The notes under the pieces were generated by a model that did no database searches, was not told where the DNA came from, and saw only the letters and a list, made by a program, of their open reading frames with translations. Of a stretch of DNA of 64,000 nucleotides, positions 41,397 through 51,225 are shown in pieces. Position numbers and translations under genes: made by a program. The stretch's first letter is position 1. The number at the start of each line of letters is the position of its first letter. The DNA lies in assembly GCA_002722545.1 (NCBI GenBank), contig PBMI01000067.1, forward strand, positions 1 through 64,000. Direction: 5' to 3'. The stretch comes from Opitutia bacterium. Lineage in GTDB: Bacteria > Verrucomicrobiota > Verrucomicrobiia > Opitutales > Seribacteraceae.

Positions 41397-41951
41397 TCAT
41401 TTTTTCTTGGTTGCGGAAACGTTCAAGGTCACGATTACATCTTCCGTGACATTGAACTTATCGCCGACGTAAAAGACTCCCAACTGGGTTTCGGATGAGT
41501 TCAACACGATATCAACTCCTTTGGCTCCGGCTACTTTTTGGACTGCCGTTCGAATATCCCCCAAATGTTCAACCAACAAGTTTCGCTGTCTCTGGGCAAT
41601 TGTCGCTTTGGTTCTCTTGTCATAGGCAATCATATCGTCTTGTTTCACCTTGGCTTGCTTGACCTTCTCTTGATACTTGGCTTTCAGGGCGGTGCTTTCA
41701 AGATTGGGGTTCCTTAATTTTTCCTCCATTTCCTTGAGCTCATTTACTATTTTTTCAAGCTCCGCTCTGAATATTTGGAGTTCCTCCATGGCGATTTTCT
41801 TGGATTTGTCCAAGCGCTCACGGGCATCCTTTACTTTTTGATACCCGTCGAAGACTTTTTGCACGTCAACGACCGCAATCTTTTGGGCGTGAGAAAAGGT
41901 ATTTAGAAAAAGGAACGAACAAAGAGCAAGGATGTGACTGTATTTAATCAT
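41397..41951 (-). CDS. OmpH/Skp family outer membrane chaperone
   Basis: Signal peptide; KIAVVDVQKVFDGYQKVKDARERLDKSKK; coiled coil; position between lpxD and bamA. Confidence 0.88.
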   Translation of the reverse strand: MIKYSHILALCSFLFLNTFSHAQKIAVVDVQKVFDGYQKVKDARERLDKSKKIAMEELQIFRAELEKIVNELKEMEEKLRNPNLESTALKAKYQEKVKQAKVKQDDMIAYDKRTKATIAQRQRNLLVEHLGDIRTAVQKVAGAKGVDIVLNSSETQLGVFYVGDKFNVTEDVIVTLNVSATKKK

Positions 41952-41981
41952 TGTGGATGGTTTTGAGTAATTGAAGACAAT

Positions 41982-44345
41982 TTAAAATCGGGTTCCTCCT
42001 GAAAAATGGAACTGTGGGGATCCTCCTGTATCGGAAGGATCACTGACTGGGAATCCCAAATCAAGACGCAAGGGCATACCCATGACCATTATTCGCAAAC
42101 CAAGCCCCCAATTGTCATGCCATCCTTGGAGTCCGTCACCAGGGAAAAACTTGAAGTCGCCGGTCCGCAAGAATCCTCCGTCGTAGAAAAAAGCAAAGCG
42201 CAAGGGATCCGCGACTTTGAAAGTGTACTCCGCACTCAAGTAACTGTAGGAGTTGCCACCTGCCGGCTCGCTTGAAATTTGTGGACCGGCTTCCCGGTAA
42301 TCCCAACCTCTCAGATTATAAGGGCCACCTAGAAAAAACTTCTCGAAGAAAGGCACATCCGAATCCTTGCCGTCGAAACGACCCAAAGTGCCTGTCCGTC
42401 CGCTAACCGTAACAACCTGCTCCATGGCATCAAAAGTCTGGAAGAAACGGGCCCCTTGAAGCTCAAACCTACCGTAATCAGCATCACCGCCGAAAGGCCC
42501 TCCGGCAAACTCCTTGCGCAAGGTAACGATGCTACCTTCGGATGGAAACAGTATGCTGTCTCGAGTGTCGCGGGTCAGGCTAAATCCAACCTTTGAGATG
42601 GACAGGTCTTCCTCTTTTATAAACGAGGGGCGAGACGGGCTAGTACTCAAATCATCAATCACAACATCCTCCAACCGATAGAACAAACGGCCTTCGACCA
42701 ACTCAAACAAGCGCTTTCTAAAATATAGTTCGAATCCAGCCCGCAATTCGTCGTAATAAGAACTGTAATAATCCGACTTTTGGCGGAACAATTCAAAACC
42801 AGCGGCAACTCTCCGGTTGAGAAACCACGGTTCTTCCAAAGCCAAAACGGCTTCATTGCTTCGTGCCCCGAGCTTGAGGCGCAACCTGAATTTCTGTCCA
42901 TCTCCCTGCAATCTATGTGGGGAACGCCAACGCATGATATCAAAATTTCCCTGCCGGAACTCGGCAAACATCATGGCCTTTTCAAGTGTGCTGAATCCAA
43001 CTCCAAAAGAGACATGCCCCGTTCGGCCCTCTTCGACGTTTACGACCAGGTTTCGTCTACTATTCGCAAGTTCTGGATCTTGAGAGGTGATGGGCTCGTC
43101 ATCGAGGGTGACTTTTTCAAAGAAACGGGTATTGCGGAGCCTAGCTTCACTGGTTTCCATTCTGATCAAGTCAAAAGTTTCCCCGGGAGACAAAGCCAAC
43201 TCACGAACGATGGCTATGGTTTTGGTTTTTTCATTCCCGCGAACCTGAATCGAATTTACCGAGAATTTGTTGTTTTCGGTAATTTCAAACCGTAAATCAA
43301 TTTGCCCGTTATCCAAGTTTGGTTTCCGAATGGATCGAACCCGAGCATCCAAATAACCTTTTTCTCCGTACTTCTTTCGCAAACGTTCTCGCTCCGCACT
43401 CAAAAGTGTCGGGGAATAGGGTTCGCCACGCTCGATTTTGCCATCCGCCAGCAATTCCTCGGTCGTAAGGACCGCATTACCGATCAAGACCTGTTCTCCG
43501 AAATAGGATCGCTCACCTTCCACGACATTGATGGTAAGGTAAAGACCGCTTTTTCCCTCGGGAGAAACAATGAGACCATTTTGTTCGATTTTCACATCGA
43601 GAAATCCTTCATCGCGATAGGCTGACCGCAGTTGATTCAAGTCTTCCTCCAAAACCGTCGGACGGTAACGAGAACGCTTCGACCAAAAACGCCAAAAACG
43701 CCATGGGGCCGTTTCCATTTCTTTGAGAAGTTTCTTGCTCGAAAGGTTTGCGTTACCTTCAAAAGAGATCTTTCGGATCTTTCTTTTTTCATTTTCGACG
43801 ACTCGAAAGAGAATCGAAACGTTTTTGTTATCAGGCATTTGCTTGACTTCGCTCTCGACCCTCGAGTTCCAAAACCCTTTTTCCAGGTATAATTCTTCAA
43901 GTGCTATTTGGTCCGCTTTGATCTCGGACTCGTCAAACAATTCACCCAGACTGATCGCAATTTCCTTTTCCAGTTTTCTGTCGGATAGGTCGTCATTCCC
44001 GGAAAACTTGATTTCACCAATCCTTGGTTTGGTCCGAACTTTGAAAACCAAAGCTACTTCTTCTTCCGTAGAATTCTCGGAGTCGACATATACCTTGACG
44101 TCGTCAATGGCACCGGTTGCCATCAGGTTGGCTATCGATTTATCTATCGCCGACCCAACGAAAGGAATACCCGTTTCAATTTGTAGGTTCTGAAGGATGA
44201 AGGACTTGCCTAAAGTTTTCGGACCCTCCAACTCTATGCTAATGCTGGAAATAGTCTTTCCATTGGATAGCGAAGCTTGAGACCAAAGAAGGGCAATTCC
44301 CGGGAGAAGGAACAATAATAGGGATAAAGAACGTAGTAATCTCAT
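41982..44345 (-). CDS. bamA: Outer membrane protein assembly factor BamA
   Basis: Multiple POTRA-like repeats; FFLGGPYNLRGWDYREAGP; beta-barrel C terminus ending FSGGTRF. Confidence 0.93.
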   Translation of the reverse strand: MRLLRSLSLLLFLLPGIALLWSQASLSNGKTISSISIELEGPKTLGKSFILQNLQIETGIPFVGSAIDKSIANLMATGAIDDVKVYVDSENSTEEEVALVFKVRTKPRIGEIKFSGNDDLSDRKLEKEIAISLGELFDESEIKADQIALEELYLEKGFWNSRVESEVKQMPDNKNVSILFRVVENEKRKIRKISFEGNANLSSKKLLKEMETAPWRFWRFWSKRSRYRPTVLEEDLNQLRSAYRDEGFLDVKIEQNGLIVSPEGKSGLYLTINVVEGERSYFGEQVLIGNAVLTTEELLADGKIERGEPYSPTLLSAERERLRKKYGEKGYLDARVRSIRKPNLDNGQIDLRFEITENNKFSVNSIQVRGNEKTKTIAIVRELALSPGETFDLIRMETSEARLRNTRFFEKVTLDDEPITSQDPELANSRRNLVVNVEEGRTGHVSFGVGFSTLEKAMMFAEFRQGNFDIMRWRSPHRLQGDGQKFRLRLKLGARSNEAVLALEEPWFLNRRVAAGFELFRQKSDYYSSYYDELRAGFELYFRKRLFELVEGRLFYRLEDVVIDDLSTSPSRPSFIKEEDLSISKVGFSLTRDTRDSILFPSEGSIVTLRKEFAGGPFGGDADYGRFELQGARFFQTFDAMEQVVTVSGRTGTLGRFDGKDSDVPFFEKFFLGGPYNLRGWDYREAGPQISSEPAGGNSYSYLSAEYTFKVADPLRFAFFYDGGFLRTGDFKFFPGDGLQGWHDNWGLGLRIMVMGMPLRLDLGFPVSDPSDTGGSPQFHFSGGTRF

Positions 44346-44349
44346 GCGA

Positions 44350-45831
44350 TCAGTTCAGCCTTGGGTCACCTTCCATGCTGTCGAATCTCGTATACTTTCT
44401 TCGGAACGCAAGATTTACTCTTCCTGTCGGTCCATTCCTTTGTTTTGCCAAAAAAAGCTGAATGGGTTCAAAATCTTCTACGGGTGACTCGCCCTCCTGC
44501 TGCCCTTGGTCCATTTCCCGAATATCTTCTCCTTTGCGGTGTTTACCCAAGAGCATGACCACATCTGCATCTTGCTCAATAGACCCTGATTCCCGCAGGT
44601 CGGAGAGACGGGGGTCCCTCTTTTCCTTTTCCGAATCTCTATTAAGTTGGCTCAGGACGATAACAGGCACATCCAGTTCCTTGGCCATTGCCTTCAAGCC
44701 TCGAGAGATGTCGGAGATTTGATTTTCCCTCGAAGCCGAGCGGGCATCCCCTGAGATCAATTGAAGATAATCAACCACCACTAAACTTAATTTGTTTCTC
44801 GTTTTGACCCTTCTGGCCTTTGCTCGAATTTGGTTTATTGTTAACCCACTCGTATCATCAACCCAAATCGGAGCCTCCTGAAAGCCCTTGCTGATTTCGT
44901 TGAGTTTTTCTGCATTGCTTTTGGCAATAAAACCTCGGCGCAAGTCATTCATATTTACTCTTGCCCGACCACAAATCAGCCTCATGGCGAGAGAAGTTGC
45001 ACTCATTTCCAAACTAAACACCAATGTGCTTTTGGGCTTTTCTGCATATTTCGGGGAAAAAGCTATGTTTTCGACCATATTCATAGCCAAACTAGTCTTG
45101 CCTACGGAAGGCCTAGCCGCAATAACGATCATTTCGGCAGGCTTGAAGCCATTGGTCAAATTGTCCAAATCCTTGTATCCCGTCAGCAATCCATCGGAAT
45201 CCTCCTTCGACAACATTCTCTTGATCTGAGCCATTGCCTCCCGAATAGGTTCCTTGAAAGGAATCGAGGAACGGATACTCTGCTCATCGCTAAGTGAGCA
45301 TACCCTTTGCTCCATGTTCGACAAAAAGTCATCAACGTCACCCTGCAAGTCGTTCGCACCGTCGATAATATCGAAAGCCACGTAAATGCATCTTCGCAAA
45401 AGAGCTTTCTGCTTAACGATTTCAAGCCAATGAGAGGCATGTGCGGTCGTCTGTATCCGTGAAGTCAGATCAATCAAACCTTGCTGACCTCCCACCTGCT
45501 CTAGTTGCCCTCTCGTGGCAAGCTTTTCCGCCAAGAGGATTTCATCGGGATGCTTGTTTTCCCGATGCAGATCGAGCAACGAATCGAATATCAATTGGTG
45601 ACTGAAATGATAAAAATAATCCGGGCCTATGGATTGCTCCATGCAGCGACCAAGCACTTCCCCTGAGGTATCCATGATACAGGCAGCCAACAAACCTTGT
45701 TCGGCATCTTGATTACTGGGTAAGGCATTGCCTTCAATTGTCTTGCTATCCGAACCTTGCTTGGCCGAAAATTTAGCTCCTTCTTTTTTGGAAAACTGCT
45801 TTTCTTTATTTGAAGAAACTACTGCTGGCAT
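44350..45831 (-). CDS. dnaB: Replicative DNA helicase DnaB
   Basis: IVIAARPSVGKTSLAMNMVENIAF; VVDYLQLISG; LSQLNRDSEKEKRDPRLSDLRESGSIEQDADVVMLL. Confidence 0.95.
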   Translation of the reverse strand: MPAVVSSNKEKQFSKKEGAKFSAKQGSDSKTIEGNALPSNQDAEQGLLAACIMDTSGEVLGRCMEQSIGPDYFYHFSHQLIFDSLLDLHRENKHPDEILLAEKLATRGQLEQVGGQQGLIDLTSRIQTTAHASHWLEIVKQKALLRRCIYVAFDIIDGANDLQGDVDDFLSNMEQRVCSLSDEQSIRSSIPFKEPIREAMAQIKRMLSKEDSDGLLTGYKDLDNLTNGFKPAEMIVIAARPSVGKTSLAMNMVENIAFSPKYAEKPKSTLVFSLEMSATSLAMRLICGRARVNMNDLRRGFIAKSNAEKLNEISKGFQEAPIWVDDTSGLTINQIRAKARRVKTRNKLSLVVVDYLQLISGDARSASRENQISDISRGLKAMAKELDVPVIVLSQLNRDSEKEKRDPRLSDLRESGSIEQDADVVMLLGKHRKGEDIREMDQGQQEGESPVEDFEPIQLFLAKQRNGPTGRVNLAFRRKYTRFDSMEGDPRLN

Positions 45832-45856
45832 TCTTTAACCTCAATTGAGAGAAGAG

Positions 45857-46333
45857 TTATTGCTCGGTCGGTTCTATGGGATTTTCGGAAACGACTTCGA
45901 CTTCGACTTCGGCCTGCACGTCTTTGTGAAGTTGTAAAGTGACGATTTGTTTGCCCAATTCCTTAATCGGGGTGAAGGAAACAAAGTGTTTCTTGTCCAA
46001 AGTAAATCCACTCTCGCTTAATTTTTCGAGAATATGGTTTATCGTTACCGAACCAAAAAGTTTTCCACCGGTGCCTGTCTTTACGGCTACGGCAATGTTA
46101 AGGTTCTTGAGTTTGTTGGCAAATTCCTGAGCTTTCTGTAATTCATCGGACTCACGTAAAGCCCGAGCTTGCAGAAGCGAATCAAGCCTTTTCTTGTTAG
46201 CCAAATTCAAAGGGAGTGCCTTTTTCTGCGGGATAAGATAATTTCTCGCGTATCCGGGACGAACTTTGACAACATCGCCCTCCGATCCGAGTTGGGGCAT
46301 GTGTTGTACAAGTAAAACTTCTGTAGTAGCCAT
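45857..46333 (-). CDS. rplI: 50S ribosomal protein bL9
   Basis: EVLLVQHMPQLGSEGDVVKVRPGYARNYLIPQKKALPL. Confidence 0.95.
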   Translation of the reverse strand: MATTEVLLVQHMPQLGSEGDVVKVRPGYARNYLIPQKKALPLNLANKKRLDSLLQARALRESDELQKAQEFANKLKNLNIAVAVKTGTGGKLFGSVTINHILEKLSESGFTLDKKHFVSFTPIKELGKQIVTLQLHKDVQAEVEVEVVSENPIEPTEQ

Positions 46334-46359
46334 AGTGATTTGTGAGTATGCTGGAGGGG

Positions 46360-46836
46360 TTAAAATGGTACGTCTTCGTCCAAGTCGGGATCAGTGGCAG
46401 GCGCGGAAGGTGAGGGCTCTGGTTCGGAAGGTGAAGGTGTTGAGACTGTGGCTGAAGGCGAAGATTCACGAGCCATTGGTGGTCGATCGGATCCTGTGGA
46501 TTCTTGTTTGGCATCGACGAATTCGAAGTTGTCCAATACCACCTTCAAGGCACTTCTCTTATCGCCTTCTTTTGATTCCCATTGATCCAATTTGAGGCGT
46601 CCTTCCACGAAAATTGACCTGCCTTTGGTAAAAAACCTTCCGACCGCTTCCGCTCGAGGTCCGAAGCATTCCACATCGACAAAAGTTACTTCTTCCTTCC
46701 GGTTGCCTTCCGAATCTTTATAGGAACGATTAAGGGCGATGCCAAAATTACATACGGCTCTGCCGTTTGTCATGACACGGACATCAGGGTCGCGTGTCAG
46801 GTTACCGATTAGGAGAACTTTATTCAGGGAAGCCAT
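46360..46836 (-). CDS. ssb: Single-stranded DNA-binding protein
   Basis: MASLNKVLLIGNLTRDPDVRVMTNGRAVCNFGIALNRSY; acidic C-terminal DLDEDVPF. Confidence 0.95.
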   Translation of the reverse strand: MASLNKVLLIGNLTRDPDVRVMTNGRAVCNFGIALNRSYKDSEGNRKEEVTFVDVECFGPRAEAVGRFFTKGRSIFVEGRLKLDQWESKEGDKRSALKVVLDNFEFVDAKQESTGSDRPPMARESSPSATVSTPSPSEPEPSPSAPATDPDLDEDVPF

Positions 46837-46873
46837 TGAAGAACTAGGATTTCAAAAAATAGGGATGCAAGCA

Positions 46874-47167
46874 CTACTTCTTGCGCTCGATCAGCACGCG
46901 ATCAACCTTTTTCTCAAAACTAAGTTTGTCTTTAAGTCTGACGGGCATTTCCGGATCACCGGATATTTCAAACTGCAAGAAGGTACCCGACTTCATTTCT
47001 TTGCTTTGAGGATAGGCAAAATCATGGGCCCCTTGGTTCTCGACTTTGTTTACTTCACCCTCCACCTCGCGAATCATTTCGCTTAGCTTGGGGATCATTT
47101 CGTCCGAAGTGCCATCTGCCCCACGGGCATCGTACACAATGGTAGCTAGGTAATTTCTTTTGTTCAT
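46874..47167 (-). CDS. rpsF: 30S ribosomal protein bS6
   Basis: MNKRNYLATIVYDARGADGTSDEMIPKLSEMIREVEGEVNKVENQGAHDFAYPQSKEMKSGTFLQFEISG; context upstream of ssb. Confidence 0.88.
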   Translation of the reverse strand: MNKRNYLATIVYDARGADGTSDEMIPKLSEMIREVEGEVNKVENQGAHDFAYPQSKEMKSGTFLQFEISGDPEMPVRLKDKLSFEKKVDRVLIERKK

Positions 47168-47757
47168 GTGGGTTTGGGGGATCGGTTTGTTTGATTGATT
47201 AGATTCATGGCAATGTCCACTCCATCATCGACAAGATTAAAGAGGGATTGGCAAAGATAATCCTTACGTGTTTGAAGGAAAGTCCATTCTTGTGGACTGA
47301 ACTTGGAAAGAACAAACTCAGCAAGATTGACTTCGGGATTGGACTTCATGCCTATGCCGACACGAAATCGAGTGAACTCCGAACCAATTTTGGAAATCAC
47401 GCTCTTGATGCCGTTGTGTCCACCGGCGCCCTTGTTTTGGGAAACCTTGAGTTCACCCAAGGGAAAGGCAATTTCGTCGTGAACCACCACCGTGTTCTCA
47501 GCGGAACACTCGAAATATGAAAGAAGAGGGGATAAGAATTCTCCACTTGCATTCATGTAATTCATTGGCTTGACAAGTATCACCTTGCATTCCTTTCTTC
47601 GCATTTGCGCAACTTCGGCGTGATATCGGGTGTTTTCTTTGAAGATCGCTTTTTCTCGATGAGCCAATTCGTCAACAAGCCAAAAACCGAGGTTGTGGCG
47701 GGTCCGTTGGTACTTCGAACCTGGGTTGCCCAAACCGATGATAGCCAGTCTCTCCAC
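47164..47757 (-). CDS. pth: Peptidyl-tRNA hydrolase
   Basis: LAIIGLGNPGSKYQRTRHNLGFWLVDELA; VKPMNYMNASGEFL; HDEIAFPLGELKVSQNKGAGGHNGIKSVI. Confidence 0.95.
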   Translation of the reverse strand: MERLAIIGLGNPGSKYQRTRHNLGFWLVDELAHREKAIFKENTRYHAEVAQMRRKECKVILVKPMNYMNASGEFLSPLLSYFECSAENTVVVHDEIAFPLGELKVSQNKGAGGHNGIKSVISKIGSEFTRFRVGIGMKSNPEVNLAEFVLSKFSPQEWTFLQTRKDYLCQSLFNLVDDGVDIAMNLINQTNRSPKPT

Positions 47758-47774
47758 GATCAGTAAAAAACATA

Positions 47775-48458
47775 TTATTCCTCGGCGTCGGACTTATCGC
47801 CATCTTCACCATCGCCATCTGCTGAAGTTTCGCCTCCGGATTCCTCGCTCTCACCAACGACTTCTTCCCCATCGCCAGCAGAAGAGCGGCCTTCGGCACT
47901 GCCGACGCATGAAACGAGAAGTGTTTTCGGGTCAGCGACATAAGCGACACCGTCCAATTCCGGCAGGTCGGATATTTGAAGATTGCCTCCAAGACCAAGT
48001 TGCGAAATCTCCAAGTCGACTTGAGAAGGAAGGTTACTAGGACGACATTTGACTTCAACTTCATTCGCCAAAACCTCAAGGATCCCTCCCTGCGTTTTAA
48101 CTCCCTCGGCTTCTCCGGAGAGTACGAGAGGTATCTTGGTTTGCAAATCTTCGCCTCGGGCTACCTGAATAAAATCAATATGAAGAATCGAATTCTTAAT
48201 GGGATCAGTCTGCAATTCCTTGATTAAGACCAGCTCGTCCTCCCCCTTTTCGCCCAAAAGACGAAGCAAGGAGGTCGTTCCCGAAGCTTTTCGCAAAAGA
48301 ATCCGCATTTCTCGATCATCGAGTGAATAGGATTGATTGGAATCCTTGCCATACATGATGGCAGGAATCCTCCCTGCGAAACGGAGTTTTCTACAGGCCT
48401 GACGACCAGTCTCCTCGCGGGGAGTCACTTGAATGGTTAGATCACTTAGTTCTGACAT
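47775..48458 (-). CDS. rplY: 50S ribosomal protein bL25/Ctc
   Basis: ETGRQACRKLRFAGRIPAIMYGKDSN; LHIDFIQVARGEDLQTKIPLVLSGEAEGVKTQGGILE; acidic tail; start at MSELSDL. Confidence 0.93.
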   Translation of the reverse strand: MSELSDLTIQVTPREETGRQACRKLRFAGRIPAIMYGKDSNQSYSLDDREMRILLRKASGTTSLLRLLGEKGEDELVLIKELQTDPIKNSILHIDFIQVARGEDLQTKIPLVLSGEAEGVKTQGGILEVLANEVEVKCRPSNLPSQVDLEISQLGLGGNLQISDLPELDGVAYVADPKTLLVSCVGSAEGRSSAGDGEEVVGESEESGGETSADGDGEDGDKSDAEE

Positions 48459-48611
48459 GATTGATAGGGGGGTAGAAAAAAGAAGGAAAGCGACCATAAA
48501 TACCATTTGGCCCCACTCGTGGCAAGAACTTTACCGAATTACCTCCGACTGCTGAAAGAACGGGCGACAAGATTTAGAAAAAGGAGGGTTAGCTGAAAAC
48601 CAATGGTTATT

Positions 48612-49061
48612 TTATCTTTTCACAAACTTCAACAAATGAGGAAATGCCAGGGAAGCCATACCTCCATGATCGAAACCCGACAACTCGAGTATTTCAGCAT
48701 TCGGGTGACCTGCCACCTTGAGCATTCTCCAAAAGTACGGATTTTCCTCATACCTTTCCAGCATTTCCAATTCCCGGTCTTCGGTAATGATCAAAATCGA
48801 TGGCACTTCTTTTCGCTGGTGGGAAATCGGGGCAAACCGATCCACCACTACCTTCTTTTTGGAAATTCCTCTTTCTTCCCGAGGAGTGAAATGCGTTATG
48901 GTATGCCCACTAAAAGGAATCAGTGCGGTAAGGATCGCTGCGGACATTTTGATCCAAATAAGAAACGTTCTTTTTCAATTCATAGACAATTTCGCCGCCT
49001 GCCTCCGTCTCCCCGAACAGAAGAATTGCGAACGGCAAAAGGAATAGGTCAACTTTTTCAT
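48612..49061 (-). pseudogene. Degraded secreted alpha/beta hydrolase (esterase/lipase-like) with frameshift and internal deletion
   Basis: C-terminal remnant PSILIITEDRELEMLERYEENPYFWRMLKVAGHPNAEILELSGFDHGGMASLAFPHLLKFVKR; upstream on the same strand ATG AAA AAG TTG ACC then, in another frame, FLLPFAILLFGETEAGGEIVYELKKNVSYLDQNVRSDPYRTDSF; no room for the nucleophile region. Confidence 0.75.
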
Positions 49062-49088
49062 CTTACTGGGACTTACAAATAGATATTC

Positions 49089-50033
49089 CTATTGAGCCAA
49101 GGTCTTGACTGTGGGGATGTGAGACAAGCCCTCTCCCAGCTCTTCCACGGAATCAAAGAGACGCGGGTAATACTGTCCGCTCATCTTTTGACCTTTGGGC
49201 ACTTTCGGATAATTGTCCGCGCCCGGGGCATTGGAACCGTCGTCATCCCGGCTGCTTTTCACTCCATCGGCAAAAACGTTGATCAAGGTGGCTCGGCGTC
49301 TTCTTTCGGAACGATTCTCATAGGAACCATGCATCAGCAAAGGATGGTGAAAACTAGCCTCCCCCTTATTCATTTCCACTGGAATCTTGTTGTTAAAATC
49401 GGTGACTTGACCGGGCTCAAGTGAGTCGCTAATTGCATCCATATCGCCAGCAATGGGCTTTTTTTCAAGCAAGCCCCAATGTTGGCTCTTCGGAACATAG
49501 TACATGCAACCATTTTCCGTGCTAACGTCATCCAATCCAATCCAACAAGTCAAGTGGGACATAGGGGTTGTCCAAGTCCAGTAGGAATAATCCTGATGCC
49601 ATGCCACCACCCCGCCATGCTTGGCCGGCTTGCTAAAGAGCTGATCATGAAAAAGCCTGCAGTCAGTTCCTAGCAATTGATAGGCTGCCATCAGAAAAGC
49701 GGGGTTCCAAAGGACATCATGAAAAGCCGGGCGAACTCTCCATGCTCCCAAGGCGTGAAAAAGCACCTTGTCCGGGTTTTCCGATTCGTTCGAATGGTAT
49801 TCGTAAAAGAATTCGCGGCCTGCGTGATTGGGATCCACCATTTCCTCAAGCTGTTCTGCGAGAGTCGAGACCTGTTCGTCGTTAAGTAGGGGAACACCAT
49901 GGAGGTAGCCCTTTTCGTGGAAGTGACGGACTTGCTCCTCACTCAAGGCATGATCCATCCACTCCTCGAGGGAAGCAGGTTGGGCAAACAACTCGGTTAG
50001 CCGTCCGTGATTCTTTCCTAAGTCCTGTGGCAT
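49089..50033 (-). CDS. Phytanoyl-CoA dioxygenase (PhyH) family protein
   Basis: VAWHQDYSYWTWTTPMSHLTCWIGLDDVSTENGCMYYVPKSQHWG (HxD) and FHHPLLMHGSYENRSERRRRATLINVFADG. Confidence 0.88.
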   Translation of the reverse strand: MPQDLGKNHGRLTELFAQPASLEEWMDHALSEEQVRHFHEKGYLHGVPLLNDEQVSTLAEQLEEMVDPNHAGREFFYEYHSNESENPDKVLFHALGAWRVRPAFHDVLWNPAFLMAAYQLLGTDCRLFHDQLFSKPAKHGGVVAWHQDYSYWTWTTPMSHLTCWIGLDDVSTENGCMYYVPKSQHWGLLEKKPIAGDMDAISDSLEPGQVTDFNNKIPVEMNKGEASFHHPLLMHGSYENRSERRRRATLINVFADGVKSSRDDDGSNAPGADNYPKVPKGQKMSGQYYPRLFDSVEELGEGLSHIPTVKTLAQ

Positions 50034-50139
50034 GGAACGAGATTAGAGACACGACATGAAAGAAGCAAGGAATTGAGAAAGACACCCTTCCGCGACAAGA
50101 CTTACGCGTGCGTGCATCTTCTTGTGCGACGAGAGGTTG

Positions 50140-51126
50140 ATGAATCGCATCCCATTCCTATCTTTCTCCGTATTGGCCTCCCCTCAGACCTTTGAACCAG
50201 TCTTCCTCATATGCTTTGCAACCTTCTTAATGGCGTGCGGACCCATGAGTGATGAGAGTGCCTCAGATGGTGCTTATCGACGCCCGGAGAAAGCGGTGGC
50301 AAGCCTCCAATCGAGTGAAAGCGGGGAATTCTTCGTTTCCGAAAGGGAGGAAGCATTTTCCGGTTCCGTCGCTGAGGTCACCCAGTTTGTGGAACGGAAG
50401 ATCATCTATTCTTTCCATGTCCATCCAGTCTTGAAAAAGACTTACTTTGAGCAGTTCGACCAGGAGATAAGAAGCCTTTTGCAAAAGTACGAGGGATAGC
50501 ACTCCCTCTTCACTTTCGAGGGGAACCAGGGATACGGCAGATCGGGCAAATGGGTTTTGCCCGTCCCTTTGGGGCACTATCAGGTCGTCGTTGCCGCCAT
50601 TAAGGACTTGGGCGTACCCGAACTGATCCATGAAAACTCGCATGACATCACGTACGATTTCGTAGATCTGGACACCGGACTATCCAACCAAAAGCGGTTG
50701 GAGGAAAGAATCCTTCAGGTGCTGGATCAGGTAAGCGGCAAGATCGGTTAAGTTCTCTAAGATGAACGCGAACTGTTCAGAGTAAAGGAAACAATCGAGC
50801 GACTGGAAGGAAGAATGCGGCCAACTCAAGGGCTGGGTTTCCATGACGACAGTCAGACTCTTCGTTCGGGAGGGTGAGGACTATGAACCCCCCCAGGCCC
50901 TTTCCTTCGAGGAGGAGATGAAGGTATACTTGTCAGGCTCGATTGCCGCGATGAAGAGATTTTCAAGGAATTGACTCTTTTCGTCATCGCCCTTTCTCCT
51001 TGGCTTCTGACTATATTCGGTTTCTTGCTTTTGATCCGCCACATCTTCCGCAGGCTCTCTCCAAACGTGGAAAAGATTCCCCCAAGAAGACCACCTGACT
51101 GGACGAAAACTGGCTCGGACGATTAA
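50140..51126 (+). pseudogene. Degraded lipoprotein resembling DUF4349 family (three in-frame stops, at least two frame changes)
   Basis: Lipobox-like LMACGP; frame-1 coding continues past TAG 50497-50499, TAA 50749-50751 and TAA 50758-50760 (DERELFRVKETIERLEGRM); frame 2 EECGQLKGWVSMTTVRLFVREGEDYEPPQALSFEEEMKVYLSGSIAAMKRF; back to frame 1 FKELTLFVIALSPWLLTIFGFLLLIRHIFRRLSPN. Confidence 0.78.
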
Positions 51127-51225
51127 CGTACACTGCCAAGACAAGGCAAAGTTCCTGCCTGAAAATTATATCCCTGAAGTTTTTGGTTGGCTCTTGCACC
51201 CAGATCAAGAACGATCTTTACGATC

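Noticed and set aside
50497-50499. TAG as a recoded (readthrough or pyrrolysine-type) codon in the 50140 gene
   Set aside because: Two more in-frame stops and two frame changes follow, so decay explains it better than recoding.
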